Assembly: GCF_014637405.1 (NCBI RefSeq)
Contig: NZ_BMEY01000006.1
Location: forward strand, 1 to 53,355
DNA: 53,355 nt
Direction: 5' to 3'
Source: Ornithinibacillus halotolerans
GTDB lineage: Bacteria > Bacillota > Bacilli > Bacillales > Amphibacillaceae
Part shown: positions 42,313-49,495 of the stretch, piece by piece
How the letters are laid out: each line of letters opens with the position of its first letter
Numbering within the stretch: position 1 is the stretch's first letter
Notes under the pieces: model-generated
The model's database searches: none
What the model was told of the DNA's origin: nothing
What the model saw: the letters and a program-made list of their open reading frames with translations, nothing else
Program-made: the position numbers and the translations under genes

Positions 42313-43269
42313 TTGAGAAATACTGTATTATGGGGAGCTATATTATGTTTTATCGCAGCAGTTTCATGGGGGGCAATGTTTCCAGTTGCGCATGCAGCAT
42401 TTAAATACATAGATCCGTTTTATTTTACACTTATCCGATATGGGGCAGTAACAATAATTTTAGTTGGATGGCTTCTTTGGAAAGAAGGAAAGAGTGCATT
42501 TCGTTTAGAAGGAAAAGGATTAAAGCTATGGTTTTTCGGAACGATGGCATTTACTGTATATAATTTATTTATCTTCTGGGGCGAAGATTTACTTGGTGAG
42601 CCGGGAGTAATGGTAGCATCTATCATGGAATCGTTAATGCCAATGATTTCTATCGTGATTGTATGGATGTTATTCCATAAACGACCACATGGCTTTACGT
42701 TAACATGTGTTTTGATTGCTTTAGTTGGTGCTTTTTTAGTTATTACGAAAGGCGATGTGCGGTCGTTTCTTGGAGCGACAGAAGATATCGTACCGTCTAT
42801 TTTAATCTTTATTGCAGTTATTGGTTGGGTTATCTATACAATGGGCGGCGAAGAATTTAAAGAATGGTCCGTCTTACGTTATTCTACATTAAGCTGTTTA
42901 CTTGGAACAGTAACTGCTGGTGTATTCGTTGCTGTGGCAACGGCAGTTGGATATGTTTCTGTACCAACGACTGAAGTTATTGTTGCAACAGCTCCACATT
43001 TACTGTTTATGATAATCTTTCCAGGGTTAATCGCATTACTTGGATGGAATGTAGGAGTAAGTATTTTATCTCCAATCAATGCGTTACTATTCATTAACTT
43101 TGTACCCGTTACTACTTTGTTAGTTTCCATGTATCAAGGCTATGATGTAACTAAATTTGATATTATCGGGACAGTTCTAATTATCATATCACTCGTTGCC
43201 AATAACCTATTCGTTAGAATGCAAAAACGAGAAAAACAATACAAACAACCAGTCCCTGCAACACAATAG
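42313..43269 (+). CDS. EamA/DMT family transporter
   Basis: 318 residues and ten membrane segments in two EamA repeats. The first begins at AILCFIAAVSWGAMFPVAHAAFKYIDPFYFTLIRY and the second near ILIFIAVIGWVIYTMGGEEF. It is likely an exporter or exchanger of metabolites or amino acids. TTG at 42313 is the start, with GGGGAGAAG about 6 bases upstream; the ATG at 42306 is out of frame. It is probably regulated by the divergent LysR protein. Confidence 0.85.
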   Translation: MRNTVLWGAILCFIAAVSWGAMFPVAHAAFKYIDPFYFTLIRYGAVTIILVGWLLWKEGKSAFRLEGKGLKLWFFGTMAFTVYNLFIFWGEDLLGEPGVMVASIMESLMPMISIVIVWMLFHKRPHGFTLTCVLIALVGAFLVITKGDVRSFLGATEDIVPSILIFIAVIGWVIYTMGGEEFKEWSVLRYSTLSCLLGTVTAGVFVAVATAVGYVSVPTTEVIVATAPHLLFMIIFPGLIALLGWNVGVSILSPINALLFINFVPVTTLLVSMYQGYDVTKFDIIGTVLIIISLVANNLFVRMQKREKQYKQPVPATQ

Positions 43270-43313
43270 GTCTTTGTATAACAGGTGTTTTTTTAAAAGG
43301 TGTCTCTTTAAAA

Positions 43314-43326
43314 GGTGTCTGACACC
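43314..43326. repeat. GGTGTCTGACACC palindrome
   Basis: A perfect 13-base palindrome, followed by TCCCG and, 8 bases later, TGTCGAA. It shares these flanks with the copies near 45.4-45.6 kb. A GGTGTCT half site lies 16 bases before it. Confidence 0.6.
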
Positions 43327-43447
43327 TCCCGGAATTTGTCGAACTTTGACGAAGGTAAGGGAGGAGTCAGACTTTCTTTATGTCGCTTGCTATATGATTA
43401 CTTTTTTGAAACAATAACATTACATACGTATGAAAGGGGTATTTAGA

Positions 43448-44095
43448 ATGAAAGTATTCCTAATTGGTGCAAACGGTCAAGTGGGAAAGTATATGGTTGA
43501 TTTCCTTAAACAAAGTGAAAAACATGACTTAACAGCGATGGTACGTAATCAGAATCAAGTAGAACAGTTAAACTCCTTAGGTGTAAAAGCGGTCCTTGCT
43601 GATTTAGAAGGAAGCGTAGAGGAGCTTGGCGAAGCGATGAAAGGATCGGATGCAGTCATCTTTTCTGCTGGCTCAGGTGGTAAGACGGGGCCTGATAAGA
43701 CATTACTTGTTGATTTAGACGGTGCGGTTAAATCAATGGAAGCAGCAGAAAAAGTTGGGGTAAAACGTTATATTATGGTAAGTGCTTATAAAGCGTATGA
43801 CCGTGAGTCTTGGAAAGATAGTCCAATTAAACCTTATATGGTTGCAAAACATTATGCAGATCGCCTACTTGCAGCAAGCAATTTAAACTATACGATATTT
43901 GGCCCGGGGATCTTACTTAATGAACCTGGTACAGGAAAAATAGCGGTTGGAGAAGAAATTAAGAAAACCTCCATTCCTCGTGAAGATGTAGCGAGAACTG
44001 TTGTAGAAGCATTAGATAAAGAAAATACCTATCGAAAAACTCTAGAGATTATGTCCGGTGATACACCTGTAGTAGAAGCATTAGAAAATGTGTAA
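43448..44095 (+). CDS. NAD(P)-binding atypical SDR protein (YwnB/NmrA-like)
   Basis: 215 residues. The N-terminal nucleotide-binding motif is FLIGANGQVGKYMVDFL (about residues 4-20). VKRYIMVSAYKAYD (about 102-115) carries the strand usually used for catalysis, but no YxxxK motif is evident, as in other atypical members. PGILLNEPGTGKIAVGEEI closes the fold. It is probably a reductase, isomerase or redox sensor; the substrate is unknown. ATG at 43448 is preferred over 43430 because AAAGGGG lies 9 bases upstream. Confidence 0.82.
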   Translation: MKVFLIGANGQVGKYMVDFLKQSEKHDLTAMVRNQNQVEQLNSLGVKAVLADLEGSVEELGEAMKGSDAVIFSAGSGGKTGPDKTLLVDLDGAVKSMEAAEKVGVKRYIMVSAYKAYDRESWKDSPIKPYMVAKHYADRLLAASNLNYTIFGPGILLNEPGTGKIAVGEEIKKTSIPREDVARTVVEALDKENTYRKTLEIMSGDTPVVEALENV

Positions 44096-44136
44096 ATGAC
44101 TGATAGCATAACTTAGGAACATTCTTCTTAATAGAT

Positions 44137-44172
44137 AAAGCATCCCCAAAACTTAAGGGGATGCTTTTAATA
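44137..44172. terminator. Bidirectional terminator
   Basis: AAAGCATCCCC pairs with GGGGATGCTTT between two convergent genes, with T/A-rich flanks. Confidence 0.87.
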
Positions 44173-45339
44173 ATGGTATTGTTTTTTAGATATTGAAATT
44201 GCTCCCGATTGAAGTCTAGAATATCCAATAATGGTTAGTGCAATCATGCCGATAAGAAAAGCTATAAAGTATGGAGAGACGACATCCCTGATAATTCCTG
44301 TAATAAACGAACTACTAATCATACCAGCTGAATAAACAGCAGACATTACCCCAAATGCTCTCCCATGCCCCTCATTTGAAATAGCGTCTGTAACAGCAGT
44401 CGCCATAGCTGGCATCATAATTCCAAAGAAGAATCCGAGACAGAATAATAGAAATGGCAGTGCTAGAAGGCTGTTAATTAATAGAAATAAACTAAAACAC
44501 ATGCCAAATAGTCCAAAAATTAATCGTTTTATCGGACTGAAGCGGTGAATGAAAAATAGTGACAAGGAAAAAAATGTCCCGACTCCAAAAAAACTAAATA
44601 GCACACCGGTAACTGCGGTGGATAAGCCTTGTTCTACTGCAAGATAAGGTACCTCATAAATGATGACCCCGTGAATGTACATTAAAGCAAATCCAGTTAA
44701 AAATACGACTTTAAGTAGTGGATTCTGGATGACTTGAATAAAACTTAGTGGTTTTGCCTGAGCGTCAACACTGATGATATTTTCCTTTTCAATAATCGTT
44801 TTAACTGTATAAAATCCGATTAATATTAAAGAGATACCGATAATGTAATATGTATTTGCATAACCAATTGCGGTACCGAGTAACCCTCCTATTAAAGGAG
44901 CAATAATACTAGCGATCGTACCAAGTATGCCGTTTATAGCCATGTTTTTCCCTTGTTGTTGACTGTTTTTTGCATAACTTGATAATAAGGCAAGTGCAGC
45001 TGGAATTAAAAAGGCTAAGGAAAATCCATTTAATGCACGCAAAATTAGTAAACTAGTTGAATTGGAAGCAAGTGCATGAGCTATGAATAAAGTACCGGAG
45101 ACTAGAATAGGGACGGTTATAAAGACTTTCTTACCAAATCGATCAACTAATGGTCCAGCAAGTAAATTCCCGGTTAGATTTGTAAACGATGCAATACTTA
45201 ACATCATCCCAATCAACACACTTGATGCGCCTAGCTTTGCAGCATACGGTGCAAAAATAGGTGCTTGAATACTCATAACTAAACTCATGAAAAACATAAT
45301 GATAAAAATATGTGTTTTCTCAATAGCAGCTTTTCTCAT
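44167..45339 (-). CDS. MFS transporter (drug-exporter type)
   Basis: 390 residues from ATG at 45339, which lies 8 bases after GAGGTG; an earlier in-frame ATG (45375) lacks such a site. Twelve membrane segments, with motif A GPLVDRFGKK (about residues 61-70). It opens QAPIFAPYAAKLGASSVLIG, closely like the MFS protein at 34533, so the two are paralogues. The substrate is unknown. Three GGTGTCTGACACC palindromes lie in its upstream region. Confidence 0.85.
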   Translation of the reverse strand: MRKAAIEKTHIFIIMFFMSLVMSIQAPIFAPYAAKLGASSVLIGMMLSIASFTNLTGNLLAGPLVDRFGKKVFITVPILVSGTLFIAHALASNSTSLLILRALNGFSLAFLIPAALALLSSYAKNSQQQGKNMAINGILGTIASIIAPLIGGLLGTAIGYANTYYIIGISLILIGFYTVKTIIEKENIISVDAQAKPLSFIQVIQNPLLKVVFLTGFALMYIHGVIIYEVPYLAVEQGLSTAVTGVLFSFFGVGTFFSLSLFFIHRFSPIKRLIFGLFGMCFSLFLLINSLLALPFLLFCLGFFFGIMMPAMATAVTDAISNEGHGRAFGVMSAVYSAGMISSSFITGIIRDVVSPYFIAFLIGMIALTIIGYSRLQSGAISISKKQYHY

Positions 45340-45647
45340 TTTTTTCACCTCGAAAAAAATGTATGCAAAAAGCATAGAAATAAGACGAGCTATTTAATAC
45401 TTTTTAAAACTTTTAAAAATGGTGCGTTTCATAAATGGTGTCTGACACCTCCCGAAAAATGTCGAACGATGGGAGTTCGTGTGCAAAGTCATAAAATAAA
45501 AACACTTCATTCTAGCTAGTAAAGCTTGAATGAAGCGTTCGACATAATTTGCCATAACTCGACAGGTGTCAGACACCTGCACTTAATTCGACAAAACCCC
45601 CTAAAATCCGACAGGTGTCAGACACCTTCAAAACCGGACCTTCAAAA
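45340..45647. other. Intergenic region with three palindromes
   Basis: No gene is supported. The region holds three GGTGTC-type palindromes (45437, 45565, 45614) and an imperfect hairpin near 45510-45535 (ACTTCATTC against GAATGAAG). Short open frames across these repeats are rejected. Confidence 0.55.
45437..45626. repeat. Cluster of three GGTGTC(T/A)GACACC palindromes
   Basis: The copies are at 45437-45449, 45565-45577 and 45614-45626. The first is read as AGGTGTCTGACACCTCCCG with TGTCGAA behind it; the other two carry the inverse flank TCGACA or CCGACA in front. The first and last pairs therefore face each other across about 130 bases. Confidence 0.65.
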
Positions 45648-46121
45648 TTATTCCCATTCTTTACATACGTCAATCCAATCTTTGGCTCCGGAGTATGTAT
45701 AGAGTTCTTCACAGGTTAATTCGATGGCTGAGTTTGTGCTGCCACAGGCTGGAAATACTTTTTCAAATCGTTTTAAAGAAACATCTAAAAATACATCTAA
45801 CTCATTTGCTAGACCAAAAGGGCAGACACCTCCAATTGGATGACCAGTTTGTTCCAACACTTCATCTGGTGAAAGCATACGTGCTTTGAAATGGAATAAG
45901 TGTCTAAACTTTTTATTATCAATTTTTGCATCACCTGCAGTAACGACTAAGATTGCTTTCTCTCCTTCTCCCCTAAAGGATAATGTTTTGGCAATTTGTG
46001 CAGGTTTCACTCCAATTGTGTCCGCAGCTTCATGAACGGTAGCACTTGATGTCGTAAACTCCATAATATCTTCTTCGCGATTCCATTGCTTAAAATGTGC
46101 TTTAACACTTTCTAATGCCAT
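45648..46121 (-). CDS. YbaK/EbsC family aminoacyl-tRNA deacylase
   Basis: 157 residues forming a single YbaK domain. The lysine of IAKTLSF (about residue 45) and the loop HPIGGVCPFGL (about 93-103) are the family's substrate-binding elements. VFPACGSTNSAIELTCEEL closes it. Members free tRNA-Pro or related tRNAs from the wrong amino acid. Which tRNA is edited here cannot be told. It is alone, with its own promoter region, followed by repeat-rich intergenic DNA. Confidence 0.85.
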   Translation of the reverse strand: MALESVKAHFKQWNREEDIMEFTTSSATVHEAADTIGVKPAQIAKTLSFRGEGEKAILVVTAGDAKIDNKKFRHLFHFKARMLSPDEVLEQTGHPIGGVCPFGLANELDVFLDVSLKRFEKVFPACGSTNSAIELTCEELYTYSGAKDWIDVCKEWE

Positions 46122-46282
46122 TTTTCTTCTCCTTCATAATTTATATTTTAATGTGAATAATAACATAAAATTATTTGAAAAAACAATTAATTAAGATTAT
46201 TAATCAAAGAACATAGAAAATATAATGTTTCTATTCCCTTATGCATGGTTACACTGATAATAAAAAAGATGGGAGAAAAAAC

Positions 46283-47416
46283 ATGTCAACGGTGGATATT
46301 TTTAATTTGGATGAGAATATTAATGAATTTATTCAAGATGACAATAAAGAGGATTTATTGGTTATTGTCGGAGAATTTAAACAAGGTCATTTCCTTCATG
46401 TTTTATCAAAGATTAAAGCATATCAAGATAAGTATGAGGTGAATAACGGACTTGCTAGAATTTTTTCTTTACTAAAAGCAACTTGCTACTCGCAAACTGG
46501 CGAAGGTAAAAAAGCAAGTGACATTGTTAGCAATATGTATGAAAATACGAATAAAGCAGCCATTGATGATCTAATTCTATACGGCAATCTAGCTTATATG
46601 TGTGACTATAAATTATCTCGAAGAATCATGTCAGATGTTGTTAGCCGACTTAGTGACGATAAAGGAATTGATTATAATCAATCTGCTCGTGCCTATTTAA
46701 TATTAGGACAGGCAGAAGAGAACTTGGACAAGATCCGGAGAGCGGTAAAATACTATAACCGGTCCTTGGATTATTTGCAAAAAGAACAACCACAGGACAA
46801 TGAATTAATTCTATTTATTAACTATAAACTAGGTGGCCTCTATTCAAAAATTAACGAAATAGATAAGGCAATCCAATACTTGGAGCAGACAATACAATTA
46901 GCAGATGAATCCAATCAAGAAGTTAAAATAAATTGCTTTGTCAGCATTGGAAAACTCTATGGAAGTAGCAATCACTACGAAAAGGCAAATTCTTACTTAA
47001 AGAAGGCAATACCTATGTTGGAAAGTTCCAACCTTGCTGGAAAATTCGTTCATGCAGAAGCCTATTCTGAATTAGCTTACAATAACTTTGACCAAAAGCA
47101 ATATGATGAGGCAATTCCTTTGTATGAGAAGGCAATTGGGATTTATGAAAAACTGCCCAATAATTCTAAAAAGACAATTGGAATGATGTATATGCAATAT
47201 AGCTATTGCATGGAGCATAAAAAGAATCCAGAAAAACTACTAGCTGCAACTAATTATGAGAAAGCAATTTCTTTCTTAGAAAAATCGAACGATAAAGAAT
47301 TAATTCAAAGTGCCTTAGGAGACGTTATTTCATTTTTTGAAAGAACTGGAAACAAGAAAAAGAAGCGTCAATATGAAAACAGATTCGTACAATTAATTAA
47401 TGAAAGAGCGAATTAA
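46283..47416 (+). CDS. Tetratricopeptide repeat protein
   Basis: 377 residues, cytoplasmic and all helical. At least four TPR units are visible, for example ARAYLILGQAEENLDKIRRAVKYY (about 135-158), NYKLGGLYSKINEIDKAIQYLE (about 175-196), SIGKLYGSSNHYEKANSYLKKA and AYSELAYNNFDQKQYDEAIPLYEKA. There is no DNA-binding or phosphatase motif. It is probably a protein-protein scaffold. The layout recalls Rap/NprR-type peptide sensors, but no partner peptide gene follows. ATG at 46283 is chosen for the GGGAGA site 7 bases upstream. A strong terminator ends the gene. Confidence 0.8.
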   Translation: MSTVDIFNLDENINEFIQDDNKEDLLVIVGEFKQGHFLHVLSKIKAYQDKYEVNNGLARIFSLLKATCYSQTGEGKKASDIVSNMYENTNKAAIDDLILYGNLAYMCDYKLSRRIMSDVVSRLSDDKGIDYNQSARAYLILGQAEENLDKIRRAVKYYNRSLDYLQKEQPQDNELILFINYKLGGLYSKINEIDKAIQYLEQTIQLADESNQEVKINCFVSIGKLYGSSNHYEKANSYLKKAIPMLESSNLAGKFVHAEAYSELAYNNFDQKQYDEAIPLYEKAIGIYEKLPNNSKKTIGMMYMQYSYCMEHKKNPEKLLAATNYEKAISFLEKSNDKELIQSALGDVISFFERTGNKKKKRQYENRFVQLINERAN

Positions 47417-47476
47417 GATGCTAATCACCCCGATTTCTAAAAAAATAGAAATGGGAGGTGATTAGCATCTTTTTGT
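47416..47476 (+). terminator. Terminator after the TPR gene
   Basis: GATGCTAATCACC pairs with GGTGATTAGCATC, extended by ATTTCTA/TAGAAAT, then five Ts. Confidence 0.92.
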
Positions 47477-47533
47477 TGTGCTATAATAGAATTACTTCAT
47501 TTTGAATATTCTAAAATTTAGGGTGGTGATAAC

Positions 47534-48460
47534 TTGCAGGAAATCAGTAAGAAATCTAGTATTCCTTGGATGAAAATATTGTTCGGATCTATTCTCTTGA
47601 TGATATTAGGTTTAGCAATATACTTACTTAGTATTTTTAGTGGTATGAAGGATACGATTAATGCACAAATGTACCAGCCAATCCCTTCTATTAATCAAAT
47701 TCAATCGGAAGAAAAAATTGCACATGGAGAACTGATAAATATATTATTTATTGGAGTTAATACGAAAGCAAGTAACCGTACCGGATCAGATACTCTAATT
47801 ATTTTTTCATTAGACCCAAAGACAGATTCAGTGAGTATGATTAATATTCCAAGACATACTCGTGCTTCATTAGGAAGTGAAGAAAAAGAGGATAAAATCA
47901 ATCGAGCCTTTACATATGGTGGCGCAGATTTGGCAGTGGAGTCTATAAAATCCCTTTTAGATATTGAAATAGATTATTATATTCAATTAGATTTAGCTGG
48001 GATTGCAGAATTGATTGATGGAATTGGCGGACTTACTATACATAATGAATTGTCTATTGAAGCGGATGACTTCCAGGTTTCTCCTGGCGAACTTCACCTA
48101 AGTGGTGCAAAAGCATTACGATATGTAGAAATGCTTTATCAATACCAAGGAGAAGATTTAGATCAAGCAGAACTACAGCAACAGGTCTTTGAAACAATCA
48201 TGACGAAACTTACAACTTCTTTAACGATAAATAAAGTGGAGGTAATTGCGAGCTTTTTAGGAGAAAATATCATAACGAATATAGACTATGATAATGTCGA
48301 ACAACTTGTAAGAAACTATTCAAGTGTGGGTGGGAACATATCAGACTACACATTAGATGGGACAGAAGAAATAATAGATGATGAGTATTATTTTATTGTT
48401 CCAGATAGCGAAATTAAGAAAGTTCAGCAATTAATTGTGAATCCAGATACTGAGATATAG
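47534..48460 (+). CDS. LCP (LytR-CpsA-Psr) family protein with divergent active site
   Basis: 308 residues: one N-terminal membrane segment (about 13-35) and an extracellular LCP domain. It keeps ILFIGVNTKASNRTGSDTLIIFSLD (R82, D86) and GGADLAVESIKSLLDIEIDYYIQLD. The usual IPRDT reads IPRHT (105-109). The usual DPRGDFGR-x-x-RQ segment is replaced by GEDLDQAELQQQ, so the arginines that bind the lipid pyrophosphate are missing. LCP enzymes attach teichoic acids or other polymers to peptidoglycan; this one may be inactive or altered. The start is TTG after GGGTGGTGAT. It is monocistronic. Confidence 0.84.
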   Translation: MQEISKKSSIPWMKILFGSILLMILGLAIYLLSIFSGMKDTINAQMYQPIPSINQIQSEEKIAHGELINILFIGVNTKASNRTGSDTLIIFSLDPKTDSVSMINIPRHTRASLGSEEKEDKINRAFTYGGADLAVESIKSLLDIEIDYYIQLDLAGIAELIDGIGGLTIHNELSIEADDFQVSPGELHLSGAKALRYVEMLYQYQGEDLDQAELQQQVFETIMTKLTTSLTINKVEVIASFLGENIITNIDYDNVEQLVRNYSSVGGNISDYTLDGTEEIIDDEYYFIVPDSEIKKVQQLIVNPDTEI

Positions 48461-48471
48461 AAAAAATCAGC

Positions 48472-48513
48472 TAAAAACTACTTTTTGAATCATTAAAAGT
48501 AGTTTTTTATTTT
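48472..48513 (+). terminator. Terminator after the LCP gene
   Basis: AAAACTACTTTT pairs with AAAAGTAGTTTT, followed by a T-rich tail. Confidence 0.85.
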
Positions 48514-48613
48514 GTGAAATATTAATTTAAATTAGTGACTAAAATTAGCATCCTAATAAAATCATCTGATTTCGGTTAACTTAAGGGTAGTATACTAAAA
48601 AGGAGATAGGATT

Positions 48614-49228
48614 ATGAAAAGAATACTTACAGCAATGGTCCCTATATTCTTTGTTCTACTATTAGTTGCTTGTGCTGGAGGCGAGAATGAAGAACAAAAT
48701 CAAAATACCTCCAATAATACTAGTGAAAACGAAGAAGAAGCTAAAGAAAATGAGCAAACATCTAACCTAGGGAAGCGATCAAACCCAGTACCAGTTGGGG
48801 AATCAGTAACACTTTCTTCCAATGTCTATTCAGATGATGGAGAGGAAGCGAAGGGAGAATTTACGATCAGTTTAACGAACTTCCAACGTGGACAGGAAGT
48901 TATGGATTTCTTACTATCTGAAAACCAATTTAATGAGCAGCCACCAGAGGGACATGAGTGGATGATGTTTGATGTTTCTATTGAGGCAAATATTGATAAC
49001 CCAGATATATCGTACTATGTTGCACCATCATTCAATGTGCTTGATGCAAATGGAAGTCCTGTTCCACAGGATATTTATCCAACATTTGATACGGGAGAAT
49101 TTGGATATGAAGATTTATATGATGGTGGTAAGCTTACTGGAAAAGCAGCAGTTGTCGTTCCAACGGATGAAGAAGTATTAGTGGAGTACTCCGACTTTGA
49201 TGTGGAAGCATTTTTTAAAGCAGAATAG
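48614..49228 (+). CDS. DUF4352-type lipoprotein
   Basis: 204 residues. The signal peptide ends in the lipobox LVAC (Cys20). A Glu/Asn-rich linker (about 22-55) leads to a beta-sandwich domain starting VPVGESVTLSSNVYSDDG and including EGHEWMMFDVSIEAN, the G-x-x-(Y/W)-x-x-(V/F)-x-V-x-(I/V) pattern of DUF4352 (telokin-like). The function is unknown; it is surface exposed. AAAAGGAGA lies about 7 bases before ATG. Confidence 0.75.
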   Translation: MKRILTAMVPIFFVLLLVACAGGENEEQNQNTSNNTSENEEEAKENEQTSNLGKRSNPVPVGESVTLSSNVYSDDGEEAKGEFTISLTNFQRGQEVMDFLLSENQFNEQPPEGHEWMMFDVSIEANIDNPDISYYVAPSFNVLDANGSPVPQDIYPTFDTGEFGYEDLYDGGKLTGKAAVVVPTDEEVLVEYSDFDVEAFFKAE

Positions 49229-49305
49229 GATTTCTCTCCACTCCAATTGGCACTACTTAGAGCCTGTTTCTCATGGTAGTGCCATAAATATAAATCTGAC
49301 TTTTC

Positions 49306-49445
49306 TTGACAATACAAAAACGGTTTCCTATACTATAAATGTAAGCGCTTATATTTTTTTGATTGTTTTCTAAAACGTTTTCGGAAAAGATGTATAATCT
49401 CACTCCTAATAACGTATTTTTTTATTATCAGTACAAAAACGTTTT
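49306..49445 (+). promoter_or_regulatory. Control region of the disaccharide phosphorylase operon
   Basis: TTGACA (49306-49311) and TATACT (49329-49334) are 17 bases apart. A cre-like TGTAAGCGCTTATA (49340-49353) sits at about +1 to +14, where CcpA would block transcription when glucose is present. Three related palindromes occur: AAAAACGGTTTCC (inside the promoter spacer, 49316-49328), AAAACGTTTT (49372-49381) and AAAACGTTTT (49436-49445). They are spaced 55 and 64 bases and are likely sites for a LacI-type repressor. A second -10-like TATAAT lies at 49393. Confidence 0.7.
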
Positions 49446-49495
49446 CGAAAAAATATATATGAATACAGCGAAAGTGGAAAGGAGGGTGAATTATT

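Noticed and set aside
45310-45582. Short open frames upstream of the MFS gene
   Set aside because: They are read through the GGTGTCTGACACC palindromes and overlap each other on opposite strands.
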